Source: Flavobacteriaceae bacterium YJPT1-3 (GTDB lineage: Bacteria > Bacteroidota > Bacteroidia > Flavobacteriales > Flavobacteriaceae). Taken from it: 64,000 bases of DNA. Below are positions 9,662-18,900 of this stretch, one piece after another. The notes below the pieces were generated by a model. The model searched no databases. It was not told the DNA's origin and saw only the letters and a program-made list of their open reading frames with translations. The DNA lies in NCBI GenBank assembly GCA_029866965.1, contig CP123444.1, positions 2,732,501-2,796,500 on the forward strand, given 5' to 3'. Within the stretch, counting starts at the first letter, position 1; the number at the start of each line of letters is the position of its first letter. The position numbers and the translations under genes are program-made.

Positions 9662-11488
9662 ATGAGTTACTTTAGAAAAATCCTAGAATACGCAAGGCCT
9701 TACAAGAAGTATGCGATCCTGAATATCATCAGTAATGTCTTTTACGCCATCTTCTCCACCTTGTCTTTCCTGGCTTTTATACCTATGCTGGAAGTACTTT
9801 TTCAGGTAAGAAAGCCCATTAAAATTCGGCCGGAGTGGACAGACGAGATCTCGCTGAAGGACTATGCCATGAACAGTGCTAACTATTTGTTGAATAGACA
9901 GGTTGATGAATACGGACCCATCGCTGCCCTGGTCAGCATCTGTATGGCGGTGATTATCTTGTTTTTCTTCAAAAACCTATTCAATTACCTAGCATTGTAC
10001 TTTGTTACCTTCCTGCGTAATGGGATGTTGGAAGACATTCGCAATGCGGTCTACGCCAAGCTGGTCACTTTACCGGTTTCCTTTTTTTCTGAGAAACGCA
10101 AAGGGGACTTTATTGCGCGCATTACGGGGGATGTACAGGAAATTCAAAATTCCTTTTTGAGTATGCTGGAAATGTTTGTCAAAGAACCGCTTACGCTACT
10201 ATTTACCTTAGGGGCCATGATCGTGATCAGTCCCCAGCTGACCCTTTTTGTCTTTATATTTTTACCCATCTCCGGTCTGATCATTTCCTCCATTGGAAAA
10301 AAGCTCAAATCACGATCCACCAAAGCCCAGCAGGAAAATGCGTATTTTTTGTCCATCGTGGAAGAAACCTTATCCAGCCTAAAAATCATCAAAGGATTTA
10401 ATGCCGAACGACGCTTTACGGAAAAATTTGAAGATTCGACCGGCCGACTGCGACGTATCATGAATGGACTGCTGAACCGCCAAGGCCTGGCCTCTCCCAT
10501 GAGCGAATTTTTGGGAGTGGTGGTGATCACCATCATCCTCTGGTTTGGAGGCCGCATGGTCTTAGTTGATAAAACCATGGAGGCTTCGACCTTTATCGGT
10601 TTTCTGGTCCTGGCCTACAATATCCTCACTCCGGCCAAGGCCATTTCCAAGGCAACCTATAGTGTTCAAAAGGGAAATGCCGCTGCAGAGCGGGTCTTAG
10701 AAGTGATCGAGACCCCTTCCCACATTGTTGATGCTCCAGATGCTGTAGAGTTGTCCGCTTTCGCGAAAGCGATCACCCTGGAAAACGTAAGCTTTCAATA
10801 CGAGGAGGAAAAAGTATTGAAGAATTTCAGTGTCACTGTGCCTAAAGGGCATACCGTGGCTCTGGTGGGGCAAAGCGGAAGTGGAAAAAGTACCATTGCC
10901 AATCTGGTGACCCGCTTTTATGATGTAAACAGCGGCTCCATCCGTATTGATGGGCAGGATATTCGCCAGGTGACCAAAAAATCCCTGCGTAGCTTGATGG
11001 GCCTGGTTACTCAGGATAGTATTCTATTCAATGATACGGTACGTGGCAATCTGCAATTGGGCAAGCCCGATGCTACGGATGAAGAATTGATCGATGCACT
11101 CAAAATTGCGAACGCCTGGGAGTTTGTACAGGAGTTGCCCAAAGGCCTGGACACCAACATTGGGGACAGCGGGAATAAACTGAGTGGCGGACAGAAACAA
11201 CGGCTTTCCATTGCACGAGCGGTCCTTAAAAATCCACCTTTGATGATTCTGGATGAGGCTACTTCGGCTTTGGACACCGAAAGTGAACGAGCAGTGCAAA
11301 AAGCTTTGGAGAACATGATGCAGAACCGTACCAGTATTGTGATCGCCCATCGTCTCTCCACCATACAGAACGCCGATTTGATCGTGGTGATGCAAAAGGG
11401 AGAAATCGTAGAACAAGGAAAACATCAGGAGTTGATGAGTTTGGGCGGAGTGTACAGTAAACTGGTAGCCATGCAGTCGCTGGATTGA
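9662..11488 (+). CDS. ABC exporter, fused permease and ATPase (MsbA-like)
   Basis: A 608-residue half-transporter that should work as a homodimer in the inner membrane, exporting a lipid or other hydrophobic substrate using ATP. Residues 1–330 form the six-helix membrane domain, with the EKRKGDFIARITGDV coupling-helix segment. The nucleotide-binding domain covers about 360–600: Walker A GQSGSGKST near 402, signature LSGGQKQR near 507, Walker B LMILDEATS near 526 and the H-loop IAHRLST near 561. The linker between the two domains (near residue 366) carries the sequence AFAKA, encoded by a copy of the 14-bp palindrome. The substrate is not known. A hairpin follows the stop codon. Confidence 0.93.
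   Translation: MSYFRKILEYARPYKKYAILNIISNVFYAIFSTLSFLAFIPMLEVLFQVRKPIKIRPEWTDEISLKDYAMNSANYLLNRQVDEYGPIAALVSICMAVIILFFFKNLFNYLALYFVTFLRNGMLEDIRNAVYAKLVTLPVSFFSEKRKGDFIARITGDVQEIQNSFLSMLEMFVKEPLTLLFTLGAMIVISPQLTLFVFIFLPISGLIISSIGKKLKSRSTKAQQENAYFLSIVEETLSSLKIIKGFNAERRFTEKFEDSTGRLRRIMNGLLNRQGLASPMSEFLGVVVITIILWFGGRMVLVDKTMEASTFIGFLVLAYNILTPAKAISKATYSVQKGNAAAERVLEVIETPSHIVDAPDAVELSAFAKAITLENVSFQYEEEKVLKNFSVTVPKGHTVALVGQSGSGKSTIANLVTRFYDVNSGSIRIDGQDIRQVTKKSLRSLMGLVTQDSILFNDTVRGNLQLGKPDATDEELIDALKIANAWEFVQELPKGLDTNIGDSGNKLSGGQKQRLSIARAVLKNPPLMILDEATSALDTESERAVQKALENMMQNRTSIVIAHRLSTIQNADLIVVMQKGEIVEQGKHQELMSLGGVYSKLVAMQSLD
10757..10770. repeat. 14-bp palindrome GCTTTCGCGAAAGC, copy 2
   Basis: Exact copy in the linker between the membrane and ATPase domains of the ABC exporter. 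It is read as Ala-Phe-Ala-Lys-Ala. With one base on each side it is a 16-bp palindrome. Confidence 0.9.
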
Positions 11489-11499
11489 TAAAAAGAAAA

Positions 11500-11530
11500 A
11501 GCGGAACCAGTGGTTCCGCTCTTCTTGTAG
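11500..11530 (+). terminator. Hairpin terminator after the ABC exporter gene
   Basis: AGCGGAACC and GGTTCCGCT form a perfect 9-bp stem with a 3-nt loop at 11500–11520, 12 nt after the stop codon. The plus-strand tail CTTCTTGT is only moderately T-rich, and the A-rich bases on the other side make it able to act in both directions. Confidence 0.6.
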
Positions 11531-11825
11531 GTTCCGTCACACTATTTGGGGCGCAGTGTAACGGCTTTTAATCAACATTCAAATTACCAATTTTGATTTG
11601 GGGTAAAAAAGGCATTTTGTTTTTATCAACGATGTAAATATAGAACGGCTTTTTGATTCTTGCAACAAAAATTTGCTTTTTATCGATGTCGATGTGTATT
11701 TCATCGATGTTTTACCTACTTTTGGCCAACTAATATACTTGTTATCAGTAAGTTAAAATTTTACAGGCAAATATGTTAAAATTCAAACCTTTTGGTATTC
11801 GCAGCATCTAAGACCCAAAACCCCT
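11531..11825 (+). other. Regulatory spacer before the ECF sigma operon
   Basis: About 295 bp without a large gene, AT-rich. It holds the conserved box at 11693–11709, a TACTTTTG match to the -7 consensus at 11717–11724, and a 12-codon open frame at 11772–11810 that starts with ATG and ends just before the sigma factor start. No TTG lies at the right distance for a standard -33 element. Confidence 0.5.
11693..11727 (+). promoter_or_regulatory. Box shared with the T9SS adhesin operon, copy A
   Basis: TGTGTATTTCATCGATG at 11693–11709 recurs exactly at 48490–48506. Both copies continue with TTTTAnnnACTTTT, with one base inserted in the second. The CATCGATG core is itself a palindrome. The right part of copy A overlaps the TACTTTTG -7-like element. 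I infer a binding site for a common regulator. Confidence 0.55.
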
Positions 11826-12377
11826 TTGTTGAATAGGTATCAGACTGAAGACGTATTGGTAAAAGCCCTGCAGCAAGGGGATCATTCGGCCTACCCGGAA
11901 TTTATGCGCTTGTATAAGGAACGCTTGTATTGGCATGTGCGGAAGATCGTACTGAATCACGATGATGCTGATGATGTGCTGCAAAACACCTTTATCAAAG
12001 TATTCCGCAGCATTGATCGGTTTGAGGCACAAAGTAAATTATATACCTGGGTGTATCGCATCGCTACCAATGAAGCTTTAAGTTTTATACGGAAACGGTC
12101 CAAACTTCAGGGCATCCCTATGGAAGAAGTTCAACAACAGGCGGCAGCACAGCTTAGCAGCGATCCTTATTTCAATGGTGACCGTGCTCAGTTGCAGTTA
12201 CAAAGAGCCATTGCAGAGCTCCCCTCCAGGCAACAACTGGTGTTTAATATGAAGTACTTTGAAGAAATGAAGTATCGGGAAATTGCCGACGTGCTGGAGA
12301 CCAGTGAGGGCAGTTTAAAAGCCAGTTATCATCACGCCGTAAAAAAAATTAAACAGTATTTAGAACAACATCCTTAA
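11826..12377 (+). CDS. ECF-type RNA polymerase sigma factor
   Basis: A 183-residue sigma-70 family protein of the ECF class that directs RNA polymerase to a regulon, probably in answer to an envelope signal. Region 2 lies at about 15–90 (DDADDVLQNTFIKVFRSIDRF, then YTWVYRIATNEALSFIRK). Region 4 with its helix-turn-helix lies at about 120–175 (LPSRQQLVFNMKYFEEMKYREIADVLETSEGSLKASYHH). The start is TTG at 11826, or the next TTG at 11829; an upstream in-frame ATG at 11772 is cut off by TAA at 11808. It heads a three-gene operon with a short membrane protein and a CpxP-like periplasmic protein, which are the obvious candidates for its control. Confidence 0.92.
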   Translation: MLNRYQTEDVLVKALQQGDHSAYPEFMRLYKERLYWHVRKIVLNHDDADDVLQNTFIKVFRSIDRFEAQSKLYTWVYRIATNEALSFIRKRSKLQGIPMEEVQQQAAAQLSSDPYFNGDRAQLQLQRAIAELPSRQQLVFNMKYFEEMKYREIADVLETSEGSLKASYHHAVKKIKQYLEQHP

Positions 12378-12407
12378 ACGTTTTAGGCGTACCTACGTCT
12401 TACCATT

Positions 12408-12905
12408 ATGAATCTGAACGATCAGTATAAGGCCAATAAAGGAGGATTTAAAGTTCCAGAATCCTATTTTGATCAGCTTGAGCAGGAGGTGCTCGACCGC
12501 TGGGAGCTGGAGTCCGGATTGCCGGAATCCAGTGGTTTCGGCCTGCCGGAAAATTATTTCGATCAACTAGTTCCTAAAGTCCCGGAGATCCGTAAACCCT
12601 CACCAAAGGTCCGTTTGCTGAAGTCCCCTACTCTCCTTTGGCTGGCGGCCACTGCAGCCGTGATCGCCCTCTTGATTGCCGTAGTGCTTCCGACCAGAAC
12701 ACAGGCCTTAGCGAGTCCGGATCTGGCCAGTATAGAAGCCTATTTGCTGGACTACCCTTCCCTGTACGAAATCGATGAGTTGACCGATCAAGTGGATATG
12801 ACGAACCTCTCTTATGAATTACCGGGATCCATAAACGATTCCTTACTTTTAGATCTAATTGAATATGAAATTGATACCTATGAACTCCCGCTTGACCATT
12901 ATTAA
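12408..12905 (+). CDS. Single-pass membrane protein, likely anti-sigma factor
   Basis: A 165-residue protein with no match that I recognise to a named domain. The N-terminal half carries two copies of a short motif, VPESYFDQLEQEVLDRW near 16–32 and LPENYFDQLVPKV near 46–58. One membrane segment lies near 76–98 (LLWLAATAAVIALLIAVVL). The C-terminal part, which would face the periplasm, is acidic and Leu/Tyr-rich. The cytoplasmic half–membrane–periplasm layout, next to an ECF sigma gene, fits an anti-sigma role, but it lacks the HxxxCxxC zinc motif of classic ones. It overlaps the next gene. Confidence 0.6.
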   Translation: MNLNDQYKANKGGFKVPESYFDQLEQEVLDRWELESGLPESSGFGLPENYFDQLVPKVPEIRKPSPKVRLLKSPTLLWLAATAAVIALLIAVVLPTRTQALASPDLASIEAYLLDYPSLYEIDELTDQVDMTNLSYELPGSINDSLLLDLIEYEIDTYELPLDHY

Positions 12906-13338
12906 GTGTTATCTGATCGCCCTTTGCGGCTTATTACCCGTTCTGGCTCCTGCACAAGATGCACGTCAGGATCGGGTGGAAGCTTTTCGGATCGCCTTTC
13001 TGACCCGACAATTGGATCTGGACAGCAAGGAGGCTCAGGAGTTCTGGCCGGTGTACAACCGCTATAATGAACAAATGCAGGAACTGGGAAGACTGGAGCG
13101 TCAGACCTTGACCGATAAAGAACCGGACATCAGCAGTCTCACCGAAGAACAAGCAAAGGCATACCTGCAAAAATTGATGCGTTTGGAAGAAGATCGATTC
13201 CGACTCAAAAAGGACTTGGTGAACGATCTGCAACAAGTGCTACCGGCGCGCAAGATCATTCGACTGCAACTGGCAGAACAACGTTTTAAACGAGAATTAC
13301 TGCAGCGATTAAGTCAGCGACGGAAAAATCGACCCTAA
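12880..13338 (+). CDS. CpxP/Spy-like periplasmic protein of the sigma operon
   Basis: A 152-residue exported protein. I chose ATG at 12880 because it gives a clean signal peptide (basic start, hydrophobic CYLIALCGLLPVLAP, then AQ). TTG 12859 and ATG 12865 are other possible starts. The mature part is nearly all charged helix: residues that read LDLDSKEAQEFWPVYNRYNEQM and then RLEEDRFRLKKDLVNDLQQVLP resemble the LTxxQ-type repeats of Spy and CpxP. Flavobacterial relatives are often called sensors of ECF-type sigma factors. It overlaps the upstream gene by 26 nt, so it is likely translationally coupled. Its stop overlaps the convergent gene by 4 nt. Confidence 0.7.
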   Translation: MNSRLTIIKCYLIALCGLLPVLAPAQDARQDRVEAFRIAFLTRQLDLDSKEAQEFWPVYNRYNEQMQELGRLERQTLTDKEPDISSLTEEQAKAYLQKLMRLEEDRFRLKKDLVNDLQQVLPARKIIRLQLAEQRFKRELLQRLSQRRKNRP

Positions 13339-14465
13339 TCAAGAGACGATTTCCGCTTAAATTTTAGCTTGGCGATACGGTTTTTGCCCGCAGCGAATCC
13401 TACACTGTCATTGATCAGCTGTACGGTATAAAATCCCTCCTTGCTTAATTCTTTCCAACTACTCCCAAAATCTGCACTGTACGAGATCCCGGTAAAACCG
13501 GCTACGATGAGCTCATTTCCGTCCCTATCCGGAAAGAAAGCTATATCACTTTTATAACCGGGACCACTTCCCTCACTGACCAGGGCCCACGATCGTCCCC
13601 CATTCAGAGTGACGGCTACATTGCCTCGATTGTCTTCTGGTTGAGTATAATCACCTCCTACGATCATCCCTTGTTGTTTATCAAACATAGCCATAGCATA
13701 CCCACCCTGAGTAGATTTGCCTTGCTGCAGCGGAGTCTCATAAACGCTCCAGCTTCGGCCGCGATCAGCGCTGTAGTAAACCCGACTGGCGCCCCCTCCG
13801 GATAATAGCCAAACGGCATCATTCCCCAGGGCTATATTGCTGTTACTTGCCGCAAAGGCCGCCTCATCGGGTTGGACAGCAGGTAAACGATCACAGGGTA
13901 ATTTTTCCCACACCTTTCCTCCATTCCGGGTGATCAACACGGATAAACAATTTTCGGTCGGGTCGCCCATGGCGATGCCCTCCTGGGTATCCCAAAAAGC
14001 CAAAGCATCGTAAAATACGGTGGGATGCACTTCTTCATACACCGTCTGAAATTGCAACTCTTCGGTATTGGCGCGATACAGAATGGCCGGATTCCCAATG
14101 GTAATCAATGAAATAGGCTCGCCAATGTCCTGCTCGCCACCAGGTGAGGAAGTTTGCTGACGCCCGAGCGCCAGGGCCCTAAAAGCCAACTGATCTACAG
14201 CCAGACTGTCCGGAGGAGTGATTCGAAAGGATTCCCGCTTAATCAATTGATCCTGATCGATGGTTAAGCGTCCAGCCTGCCCTCCCGATCCTCCATAATA
14301 AAGATAAAAGCGCTCCTCATCCAGTTGCTTTACCTCCAACGCCCGAATGCTCACCGAATCAGTCCATAAAATCTGTACCTCCATCTCTGTGACCGCGGGT
14401 CGTTTCGCGGATTTTGATTGGCAACTGATCATCAGCAGTTTAAGCAAGAGCTTCACGTACTTCAT
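13335..14465 (-). CDS. YCF48-like beta-propeller lipoprotein
   Basis: A 376-residue exported protein. The start MKYVKLLLKLLMISCQSK is a lipoprotein signal with the Cys at residue 15. The mature part has repeated blades of the form GG..W..L and DRGRSWSVYE, ALTF-like NGGRSWALVSEG, SADFGSSWKELSK. These are the BNR or YCF48 type of propeller repeat found in photosystem II assembly factor HCF136 and in sialidase-like proteins. Flavobacterial relatives are often mislabelled oxidoreductase; I see no redox motif. The role is unknown. It is transcribed alone, convergent with the sigma operon and divergent from the methyltransferase gene. Confidence 0.75.
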   Translation of the reverse strand: MKYVKLLLKLLMISCQSKSAKRPAVTEMEVQILWTDSVSIRALEVKQLDEERFYLYYGGSGGQAGRLTIDQDQLIKRESFRITPPDSLAVDQLAFRALALGRQQTSSPGGEQDIGEPISLITIGNPAILYRANTEELQFQTVYEEVHPTVFYDALAFWDTQEGIAMGDPTENCLSVLITRNGGKVWEKLPCDRLPAVQPDEAAFAASNSNIALGNDAVWLLSGGGASRVYYSADRGRSWSVYETPLQQGKSTQGGYAMAMFDKQQGMIVGGDYTQPEDNRGNVAVTLNGGRSWALVSEGSGPGYKSDIAFFPDRDGNELIVAGFTGISYSADFGSSWKELSKEGFYTVQLINDSVGFAAGKNRIAKLKFKRKSSLD

Positions 14466-14512
14466 AAACTATTTTCTTTGCCTAAAACTAATTCAATTGT
14501 AGCCTAAAGCAA

Positions 14513-14520
14513 TACCTTTG
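14513..14520 (+). promoter_or_regulatory. -7 element of the RNA methyltransferase gene
   Basis: TACCTTTG matches TAnnTTTG and ends 16 nt before the ATG at 14537. The nearest TTG upstream is 13 nt away, shorter than usual. Confidence 0.45.
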
Positions 14521-14536
14521 CCGCTCAAATTGAACT

Positions 14537-15745
14537 ATGCGCTTACACCGAAATTTAGTCTTTGCCGCCATCGACGCACTTCACTTGATCTTTAATGAAG
14601 AAAAGCAAGCTGACAAAGTCTTGCAAAACACTTTGAAGAGAGATAAACGTTGGGGTTCGCGAGATCGTGCCTTCATTGCAGAAACGGTCTATGACATCGT
14701 TCGTTGGAAGCGCTTATATGCAGAGATCGCCGACATTGGCACGCATTACGATCGTGAAAATCTCTTTCGCATGTTTACGGTTTGGGCCACCTTAAAAGGC
14801 ATCACCTTACCGCAGTGGCCTCAATTTGAAGGAACACCCACCCGTAGGATCAAAGGTCGTTTTGACGAGCTTTCGCAAATACGAAAATACCGCGAATCCA
14901 TTCCTGACTGGCTAGATGAACTTGGAGCACAGCAATTGGGTAAGAAATGGGATCAGGAGATCGCTGTCCTCAATGAGCAGGCTCCGGTCATTCTAAGAAC
15001 CAACACCCTAAAAACAACTCGCGAGCAGCTACAGGAACAACTCCAGGAAGAAGGTGTTCTTGCTCATATCCAAAAAGGATATCCCGATGCGCTGGCGCTG
15101 GATGAACGACAAAATGTATTTACCACCAAGGCATTTAAAGAAGGTCTCTTTGAAGTACAGGATGCCTCTTCACAATTGGTCGCCCCGTTACTCGATGTAG
15201 CACCCGGCATGCGGGTAATCGATGCCTGTGCCGGTGCCGGCGGAAAGACGTTACATCTGGCCGCATTGATGGAAAACAAAGGTCAAATCATTGCCCTTGA
15301 TATCTATGCCAACAAATTAAAAGAACTCAAGCGAAGAGCACGCCGGGCGGGCGCTCATAATATCGAACCCCGGGTGATCGACACGACCAAGGTCATCAAA
15401 AAATTGTACGACAGTGCTGACCGGGTATTGATTGACGCCCCCTGCACCGGTCTGGGAGTTTTACGAAGAAATCCTGACGCCAAATGGAAATTGAGTCAGG
15501 AGTTCGTGCAGGAGATCACTCAAACACAACAGGAACTCCTTCAGAAATACAGTCGGATGGTGAAGGAAGGCGGAAAATTGGTTTATGCCACCTGTTCCAT
15601 ATTGCCTCAAGAAAATCAGGATCAGGTCAAAACCTTTTTAGCCAGCGAAGCCGGAGCTTCCTTTCAACTGTTGGATCAGCGTATAGTAAGTCCTCATGCC
15701 AGTGGCTTTGATGGATTCTACATGGCACTGATGTCAAAGCAATAA
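14537..15745 (+). CDS. RsmB-like RNA (cytosine-5)-methyltransferase
   Basis: A 402-residue enzyme of the RsmB/NOP2 family that should methylate C5 of a cytosine in rRNA with S-adenosylmethionine. An N-terminal NusB-like helical part covers about 1–140. The SAM-binding motif DACAGAGGKT lies near 229. The two family cysteines are both present: the DAPCTGLG motif near 300 and the ATCSILPQEN motif near 351, which serve as the catalytic and release cysteines. The length is slightly shorter than E. coli RsmB (429). The target base cannot be stated. It has its own promoter-like -7 element at 14513 and faces purL downstream with a 217-bp gap. Confidence 0.9.
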   Translation: MRLHRNLVFAAIDALHLIFNEEKQADKVLQNTLKRDKRWGSRDRAFIAETVYDIVRWKRLYAEIADIGTHYDRENLFRMFTVWATLKGITLPQWPQFEGTPTRRIKGRFDELSQIRKYRESIPDWLDELGAQQLGKKWDQEIAVLNEQAPVILRTNTLKTTREQLQEQLQEEGVLAHIQKGYPDALALDERQNVFTTKAFKEGLFEVQDASSQLVAPLLDVAPGMRVIDACAGAGGKTLHLAALMENKGQIIALDIYANKLKELKRRARRAGAHNIEPRVIDTTKVIKKLYDSADRVLIDAPCTGLGVLRRNPDAKWKLSQEFVQEITQTQQELLQKYSRMVKEGGKLVYATCSILPQENQDQVKTFLASEAGASFQLLDQRIVSPHASGFDGFYMALMSKQ

Positions 15746-15962
15746 TTATTCGAACTCCCGATGTACAGGCCTCAACAGTAATGGGCTGGCCGTTGCGATC
15801 AGACGGATGGCTGACGGACGAGCGGAACACTGTGCTCACTGGCTCTTTGAATGACCTCATGGCGTTAATATCTTTTTAATAACGCAGCGTAGATTCAGGA
15901 CTTTGAGCTTCTTTAAAGTCTCTTGAAAATCGTAATTTCGGGCTTTTAAAAATACACCTCCG

Positions 15963-18900
15963 ATGATCCATTTTTTCGGTAATCCAGACCAAACCATATA
16001 CGCCGTCCAAAGCCTTCAATCGTTTTCTGCTGAGGATGTTGAAAAATTGAACTGGCTGTTTGGCGAAGCACCTCATATTGAATCGGCGTCTATTGACGCT
16101 TTTTTTATTGGTCCCCGAGCTACCATGATTACGCCCTGGAGCACCAATGCCACTGAGATCACTCAAAATATGGGCATAGCCGGAATCATTCGCATCGAAC
16201 AATTCCAGGGCTGTAGCGCTGACTATGAGGAGTACGATACTATGCTTTCACAAAAATACGAAGGACTGGATCAGGCGCTCTTTACGATTGCGGTAACCCC
16301 GGAAGAGATCCTCGAGATCGAAGACATTGCGGGCTATAATGAACAAGAAGGTTTGGCCCTGTCTCCAGAGGAGATCGACTACTTGAAGCAGGTGTCGGAA
16401 CGCATCGGACGCCGACTCACCGATTCTGAGGTTTTTGGATTTAGTCAGGTCAATTCAGAGCATTGCCGGCATAAGATCTTCAATGGCACTTTTGTCATTG
16501 ATAATGAGGAGAAGCCAAGTTCGCTGTTTAAACTGATCAAAAAAACAACGGCTCAACATCCCAATGGCGTGGTGTCCGCCTACAAGGACAATGTGGCCTT
16601 TTTGTCCGGTCCTAAGGCTGTACAATTTGCTCCGGTGAAGGCTGATGTACCCGACTTCTACAAAGAACAGGAATTCGACAGTGTGATCTCGCTCAAGGCA
16701 GAAACCCATAATTTCCCCACCACGGTGGAACCCTTCAATGGGGCCGCTACCGGTTCAGGTGGTGAGATCAGAGACCGTCTAGCAGGAGGAAAAGGGTCGA
16801 TTCCCCTGGCAGGGACTGCTGTGTACATGACCGCCTATTCCCGCCTGGAAGAGCAGCGCCCCTGGGAGAATGTACCGGCGCGAAACTGGTTGTACCAAAC
16901 GCCCTTGGACATATTGATCAAGGCTTCCAATGGAGCCTCTGATTTTGGAAATAAATTTGGGCAGCCTTTGATCAATGGTTCCATACTCACCTTTGAACAT
17001 CAGGAACATGACCGCATGCTGGGTTACGATAAAGTGATCATGCAGGCTGGTGGTATTGGATACGGCAAACGCGAACAAGCACAAAAAGACACGCCTCAAC
17101 AAGGCGATCAGATCATCGTGATGGGTGGAGAGAACTACCGCATCGGAATGGGTGGAGCGGCAGTCTCCAGTGCCGATACCGGAGCCTTTTCCAGCGGTAT
17201 CGAGCTGAATGCCATCCAGCGTTCCAATCCCGAGATGCAGAAAAGAGCGGCAAATGCCATACGGGGGCTGGTAGAAAGTAAACACAATCCTATCATCTCC
17301 ATTCATGACCACGGCGCCGGGGGTCATTTGAATTGTCTTTCTGAACTGGTAGAAGAGACCGGCGGAGAGATCGATCTTGATCAATTACCCGTAGGGGATC
17401 CCACCCTTTCCAGTAAGGAGATCATCGGGAATGAATCTCAGGAGCGCATGGGGCTGGTCATCGGCAAGCAAGATACGGCCTACCTGAAACGAGTTGCAGA
17501 ACGGGAACGAGCCCCTCTTTACGAAGTAGGAGAGGTAACCGGCGATCATCGCTTTACTTTTCGATCAAAAACGACCGGGAAAAGTCCGATGGATCTGGAC
17601 TTGCACGACATGTTCGGGAGCTCTCCACAGACGGTGATGCGCGATACCACGATCAAGCGTGATTACGAAGAGGTCCATTATAGCCTGGAGCATTTTCATG
17701 ATTACCTGGAGGCGGTTCTACAATTGGAGGCCGTGGCTTGTAAGGACTGGCTGACGAATAAAGTCGATCGCTGTGTGGGTGGTCGGGTAGCCAAGCAGCA
17801 ATGCGCCGGTCCCCTCCAATTACCCCTAAACAATCTGGGTGTGATGGCCCTTGATTTCAAAGGAAAAGAAGGCATTGCAACGGCCATGGGGCACGCACCG
17901 GTCAGTGCCTTGATCGATCCCGTTGCCGGAAGCCGAAATGCAATTGCTGAAGCGCTGACCAATCTGGTCTGGGCCCCGCTCGAAAACGGATTACAATCGG
18001 TATCCTTGTCGGCCAACTGGATGTGGCCCTGTAATAATCCCGGAGAAGACGCTCGCCTGTACGAGGCCGTTAAAAGCATTTCTGATTTTGCCATCGAGCT
18101 TGGCATCAATGTACCCACCGGTAAGGATTCCTTATCCATGAAACAGAAATATCCGGACGGTGAAGTACTGGCCCCGGGTACGGTGATCATTTCGGCAGCC
18201 GGACATTGTAAAGACATTAAGAAAGTAGTAGAACCAGTATTGCAGTATGGTGGCAGTTCGTTGTATTATCTACGGATGTCAAGCGATTCCTTCAAGTTGG
18301 GCGGCAGTTCATTTGCCCAGATAAGAAATAAAGTAGGTCGTGAAACGCCCTCGATCAAGGATGCGTCCGCTTTCGCGAAAGCGTTCTCAACACTACAACA
18401 AGCCATTGACGAGAATTTAATTCTGGCAGGGCATGATGTGGCCAGCGGAGGTCTGATCACGACCCTACTAGAAATGTGCTTCCCAACTCCCGGAGTGGGC
18501 GCTACCTTCGACTTAAACGGCCTTGAGGAAACTGATCTGATCAAACTTCTATTTGCTGAAAATGCCGGGGTGGTCATTCAAGCCAGCAAGGATGATGCGC
18601 TGGAAGCGCTGTTTGATGATAATCAGGTATCCTTAACCCGCATCGGGCAACCTACCAATAAGGAAGAGTTAGTGCTTCGCAACCACGGCGTCGAACTAGG
18701 CCTGAATATTCCTTCCTTGCGAGACACCTGGTATAAGACTTCCTATCTTTTGGATCGGAAACAAACCGCAGCTGAGCTGGCCAAAGTGCGCTACGATAAT
18801 TATGCACAACAACCATTAGCCTTTCGCTTCTCCCCAGAGTTTGACGGTCATTTACCCTCCAACAAAATGGATGTAGAACGACCAAAAGCAGCAATTCTTA

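Noticed and set aside
15862-15885. Hairpin GCGTTA...TAACGC between the methyltransferase gene and purL
   Set aside because: The loop is large, the stem is short and no T-run follows. It is not convincing as a terminator.
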